Below, in pieces: positions 59,794-64,000 of a stretch of 64,000 bases of DNA. Source of the DNA: Xiphias gladius (Eukaryota > Chordata > Actinopteri > Istiophoriformes > Xiphiidae); NCBI RefSeq assembly GCF_016859285.1, contig NC_053422.1, positions 18,178,001 to 18,242,000 on the forward strand, read 5' to 3'. Both the position numbers and the translations under genes were made by a program. The notes under the pieces were generated by a model that did no database searches, was not told where the DNA came from, and saw nothing but the letters and a program-made list of their open reading frames with translations. Within the stretch, counting starts at the first letter, position 1. Every line of letters starts with the position of its first letter.

Positions 59794-62436
59794 GGTGCAT
59801 TTCTCTGCATCTGCTCTCCTGACCAATCAAAATCTCTGTTTACTATCAGATGTATTTGCATATTGATAACCTCTGGAAACAGTGTGGGTGATGATCCCTG
59901 GAAGATGCTGATTTCTATTAAACTACTTAGAGAAAAGAAAAATATTTGCAAAGATTAATTAGTCAAACCAGCTTCCTTTCCACCAGCCCTGTTGTGAGGT
60001 CTTGTCCAAAAGGAATAGCTGACAGAGAGGCAGCGGAGATCTAAAGCCCAGGGGGAATCAGCGCAGGGAAGAACACAGAACTCGGCATGTAGCCCCCGGG
60101 GCTTCTTCACACAAACATACTGTCAGCGATCACCTCTGATCCCCCTTAAGGCTTAACTCCCCCCCAAGCACATGCTTTCATCCACTTATGTAGTGTCCTG
60201 CTATGTGAAAACCACTGTTACACAATTTTAGACAGTTACATTCACAGGTCAAAGCACTAAAAATGGGAAGATGTAGGTCTATGTCATTCTAAAATGAAAT
60301 GTAAGTATATTGCAGTTTTCACAACACATAGTAGCCTGTGGGAACACGGAAATATGAGATTAAAAAACACGTTTGTCCTTAAATTTAAAGGAATACTCTC
60401 ATGTCTGTCTGTTCAATCTAAGGCTACAGCCAGCAGTGGGTTATTGTAGCTTAGCATAAAGACAGGAAACAGGGTCAAACAGCTAAACTTGCTCTGTCCA
60501 AACGTAACAAAAAGAAAAAAAAAAAAACCCCGTCTAGTTGCAGTTTTACAGGGGGTTATGTGTGGGACTATTTGTCGACTGGGACCAGTGATTTTCTGGA
60601 GTTTCCGCTGGCTGCCTGTCAACCTCACAGTAACGACTATCTGTATAATAGCAACTTGCTGTTATACTTCGATTTTCGGTAGGTTGTTTTTGTTACTTTT
60701 GTCCAGGCCAGCTGTTTCCCTGCGTTTCCAGTCTTTATGCTAATCTAACCAGCTGCTGGCTGTAGCTTCAGCCCACAGACAAGAGACTGGTATCAATCTT
60801 CTCATCTAACTGTTGAAAAGAAAGGTAATTAGTATTTTCCCCAAAATGTTAAACTACTTCTTTAAGAAAACTTCCCATAGCCCCTGGATAATGTTAAAAA
60901 AAAATAATGTTTGCAAGCTCAAAACAAGGGCATTTTCAGAAAAGATGTCATCCTAGAGCATATGTTCCCCACAAAATATATTGCTATTTGTGTGAAACCT
61001 ACATGGCCTCATCAGATAATCAAAAAGGGTTATTAGATAAAAGGAAAGTTGACCCAAAGTCAAAATATTTGCCTAAATCTACACTCTGAACCATCTGTCA
61101 TCCCTCTGGGTTCTACAAGGCAGGAAAGGGCTTTAGTGAAGGCTGTTTATGGCCATTAATGAGTGAATCATGCACATTGAACCAGCAGGTCTGCTAGGAT
61201 GAAGGCAGAAGCTGAAATTAAAAGGAGCCTAATTTTAGTGACAAGTATGAGCACAAACTGTTAACATGCTCATGTCCAATACCCTTTCTTGGAAAGCCAG
61301 TGCTGTGTATTCAGCCATCCTATTGGGACCACACAATGCTTTCTGTGTCTGTGATCCAGGGCCTTTTATCTCTTGGCTTCTCTGACATCCAATATACACT
61401 GTGTGACCAAGTTTCACAAAGTTTTCCATTGTATGCCATCTTGGAAGGATACCAAATTGCCACTGCTTCCAGAAGCAATATGCTAATTCACTGTCATGGC
61501 ATATGATAAAGAGATAGATAATATCTTTCCTTCCTGCTAATGGCAACTCTGACAAATATCACTCTAGATAGATCAACGTATCTAGCTGGTTGATGGCCAC
61601 AGTCGGATCCCCTTACAGAGGGGAGAAGTTTGAAGTTTCACAATTCTACATGGTTATTTTAAGGCAGACTAATCATTTGTGTAGGTAGAGTGGTTATGGC
61701 ATTTATCAAGTGAGCCCACATTAAAAATCATTACCATTAGTCACTTCAAAATAAAAGAAATGGCATTTTATAATACATATCATTTTATGAGGTTTTTTTT
61801 TTTTTTTTTTTTTTTTACATGATGGCATATCAGAGTTGTGAAATACTGAACTAAAGCCTACATCTTTATGACCTCACTGGAAACTCCGCAGCCACTCTTT
61901 ATGCTTCCTCTCACTTAACTTCTTCATTAAGCATCTCTGAAAACAACTGTTTTTAGAATTTCAAAGATTACAGATAATGTGCTGACATTGATTAATCTCA
62001 GACTGTGTACTTATGTAAGCCTGGTAACAACATGGGTTGGATTCAATTATAGGAATCCCTGTAGCCTACTATTTAATACAATATCTCTACAATAAATACT
62101 ACCGTATTACTTATTGTTTAGGGTTTAATATTTGTTGACACTCAGAGAGGTGTTGATCTGACTTTAAGGTAGTATTTGAGGCTGTAGTTGGTGGAGTTCT
62201 TACACTTAACTGTTACATATTACACTATTACATGTTCCTGTTTTTGTGTCCACCCCGTATGTGCAGAAATGTGAGCATACATACCATAATGCTTCAGCTG
62301 AATTGGGCTTCTGTTGGCTCTGAGAGAGGCTGCTGTTACTTTTAGGTGAATTATCTTTCTGTGTCTCTGCTGCTGCTGCTGCTGCTGAGGATGTTAATGA
62401 TGACGAAGATGACAAAGACAGCAAGTCTCCATCCAT
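56917..62436 (-). CDS. TNIP/ABIN-family ubiquitin-binding coiled-coil adaptor, 393 aa
   Basis: Seven exons: 62285-62436, 59287-59437, 58715-58858, 58389-58517, 58019-58267, 57647-57775 and 56917-57144; phases agree and the product is 393 residues. ABIN proteins bind A20 (TNFAIP3) and linear or K63 ubiquitin chains and restrain NF-kB signalling. The Ser-rich start is MDGDLLSLSSSSS. An ABIN homology 1-like coiled coil runs through NTELRRVNKE and KLNEDWDQVYRSATLG, then EYYEQALMQELKKNQEL. A Ser/Pro-rich linker precedes the UBAN/AHD2 motif LKVYEDDFRRERSDKQMLQ, which keeps the DF-x-x-ER-x-x-(K/R) ubiquitin-binding core. The end is short and basic with HRCNN and HHPLCPNH, not the C-terminal zinc finger of human TNIP2. 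Motif spacing is most like TNIP3 or TNIP1; orthology unresolved. Confidence 0.85.
58868..58916. repeat. (CAC)n(ATC)n compound microsatellite beside a TNIP splice acceptor
   Basis: About six CAC-type then eight ATC units on the plus strand, ending only a few bases from the acceptor of TNIP exon 3 (exon edge 58858). In the transcript it reads (GAU)n(GGU)n. Confidence 0.92.
59699..59788. repeat. (CA)n microsatellite in TNIP intron 1
   Basis: About 45 nearly perfect CA units; (UG)n in the TNIP transcript. Confidence 0.97.
60381..60866. mobile_element. MITE with long terminal inverted repeats in TNIP intron 1
   Basis: The left arm carries CTACAGCCAGCAG, then GCTTAGCATAAAGACAGGAA and CTCTGTCC. 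The right arm repeats these blocks in reverse complement (AGTCTTTATGCTAATCTAAC, CAGCTGCTGGCTGTAG). The outer right end, on the minus strand, reads CTTAAAGAAGTAGTTTAACA. This is a very common percomorph repeat, from memory. The left arm has lost its outer part. There is no transposase. Possible TTAA-type target site. Confidence 0.8.
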
Positions 62437-62821
62437 GGCTGATTAAATCTTCAAATCCTCATGAAGTCTGAAACAATATTAAAACACCGCTGTAGACACG
62501 TTGTGAGGTTTAGCTCTTCATAACTCCTCTTCTAAGCATTTGGTGGAAAGTAAATAGTGTTGTCAGCACTGATACGTAGCAAAAGAGGAAGTAGCTGGGA
62601 CCCAGAGCCACATGATGCGAAGTTTGGAGAATAGGAAGTGACACAGGCAAACTGTTTCACCTTTATGTCAAAGAGGGCCTGTCCCACTGTCAAAATGTAA
62701 CCTACCTCACAAAGTGTGATCGTGTAGTATTCAAAATTTTTACTGAGTTGACATGGTGTTTAGTTTTGACATCATTTGGAGAATCTGGGAAAGTCCACAC
62801 AGGGGTAGGAAATGTGAGTAT

Positions 62822-62823
<2 letters not shown>

Positions 62824-62901
<78 letters not shown>
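62824..62901. repeat. (TG)n microsatellite upstream of TNIP
   Basis: About 38 TG units, some 390 bases before the TNIP ATG on the other strand. Long alternating purine-pyrimidine tracts can form Z-DNA. Confidence 0.97.
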
Positions 62902-62902
<1 letters not shown>

Positions 62903-64000
62903 TGTGTGCTGTGACTTGCGCCTGTTAGCGGAGCTATTGCGCCTTATGTTTTTAAGTGAGCAATGCAGGAGAAAGCTAAGAGGTAGGTAGGTGAATAGAT
63001 ATGCATCATTTCTGCATGATTATATATTGCAGGATGTGTAATTGAAAATAATGGTAACGCATACATTTATTCATGACAAATAATGATAGGGTCAAGCTGA
63101 TAGCATTCACCATTTTGCTCATTACTGGGATTGAGGGAAGTGGGCTGCAACAGGTTAATTAGTAAATCACATGTTTATCCAAGGGACAATCAAGTAATTT
63201 AAAGGATTTTTGTTAATCATGTTCCTCTTAGTCAGGCTAAGCTCTCTTTTATTAACACTAAGAGAATTAATTTGCCAAACTCGTTTGCTACACGTTCTCC
63301 TCCACCGACTGAGTCCAATAGATTCAAGGCCACTTTGGATAATGCCTGAGAAATAGCCACCAAAAAACAAAGATAAGCTGCAGTGTATAAAAATGTTCTA
63401 ATCCAAAGCTGATAAAGATCTATGAAAGTTTATGTTCAGGGGTCAAAAGTAAGAAGAAACAAATCTCCTGGATCTTTCTCAGTAAAACTTGTTAGCATCA
63501 GCATTTCCTTTTTATTGGGGACAGCTACCACATGATATTGTGTTTAGTATAATACAAACAGAAAGAGATTTTTAGCCATGGTAGGAGCATGGCTCTAAAG
63601 ATGGCAATGCTGGTCTTTTTGTTGGTTGGTCCTCCATTTGTCCCAAACAGTTAAGTTGCAGGTCGGAAAGCTAAACAATGAGCTGAAACTCACTATACAG
63701 CTCTATAAATCTGAGAGGAGCTGCAGATTCAGTTGATAATTCTCTGTAGGTTCATCACTGCAACTACTCCTTTCACATTGTCAATTGATACCTTGTTATG
63801 ATAAAAATATTAATTACACCCACTTTATTATTTGCCATGAAATTTTGTACAGAAAGTTTTGTAGGCTAAAGTCGATCATGGTGCCCAGAGGATGAATCTT
63901 ACTGTTTTACGTGATCCTCTTACTTGTCCTTTGGCGTTACAGAGAGGCCAAAATTCCAATTTGCTAATTACTTCTGTTTACTTTGACCAAATACCTGAAA
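62902..64000. other. Right edge, no gene recognised
   Basis: Mixed-composition sequence upstream of the TNIP gene with no supported coding exon or repeat. Confidence 0.4.

Noticed and set aside
59255-59958. Open frames up to 203 codons across the second (CA)n tract
   Set aside because: Low-complexity repeat translation plus the shadow of a TNIP exon.

Overview
The window is nuclear DNA of a ray-finned fish, most likely a spiny-rayed (percomorph) teleost. Its genes have short GT-AG introns, it is full of (CA)n and (TA)n microsatellites, and it carries a Tc1-like transposon relic and fish-typical long-inverted-repeat MITEs. All protein genes below were rebuilt by hand from splice sites whose phases agree. 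No RNA-seq was available, so UTR ends are approximate.

Layout. 1-3893 (+): main coding exon of nexmif, cut by the left edge, with a long AT-rich 3' flank. 10.0-15.3 kb (+): rlim, an E3 ubiquitin ligase. 18.4-20.2 kb (+): glod5, a glyoxalase-fold protein. nexmif and rlim are also neighbours on the mammalian X. 20.98-28.47 kb: a 3.7-kb tandem duplication over 99% identical. Each unit ends with an inverted copy of the last glod5 exon. 30.3-33.9 kb (-): acod1/irg1-type cis-aconitate decarboxylase, which makes itaconate. 35.3-39.0 kb (+) and 44.8-48.7 kb (-): two tail-to-tail paralogues, called A and B here. Each is a many-pass membrane protein with motifs of the GPR1/FUN34/YaaH acetate/succinate transporter family, fused to a C-terminal YrdC (threonylcarbamoyl-AMP synthase) domain. 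A dead Tc1 element and a miRNA-like hairpin lie between them. 49.4-50.9 kb (+): gatd3-like/ES1. 52.4-54.0 kb (-): a PhyH-family Fe(II)/2-oxoglutarate dioxygenase. 56.9-62.4 kb (-): an ABIN/TNIP-family ubiquitin-binding adaptor that restrains NF-kB.

How they may work together. The right half looks like an accessory block of metabolism and immunity genes beside a conserved X-syntenic block. acod1 and fusion A are divergently transcribed, with their starts only a few hundred bases apart and a near-consensus kB site between them. Fusion B and gatd3l are also divergent, sharing a GC-rich interval with CRE, ARE and palindromic motifs. A working hypothesis, by inference only, is that fusions A and B handle a small carboxylate made or displaced by ACOD1 (itaconate, succinate or acetate). 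The YrdC domain would act as an ATP/bicarbonate enzyme or as a sensor. The transporter-YrdC fusion pair and its tie to acod1 are the most interesting items in the window.
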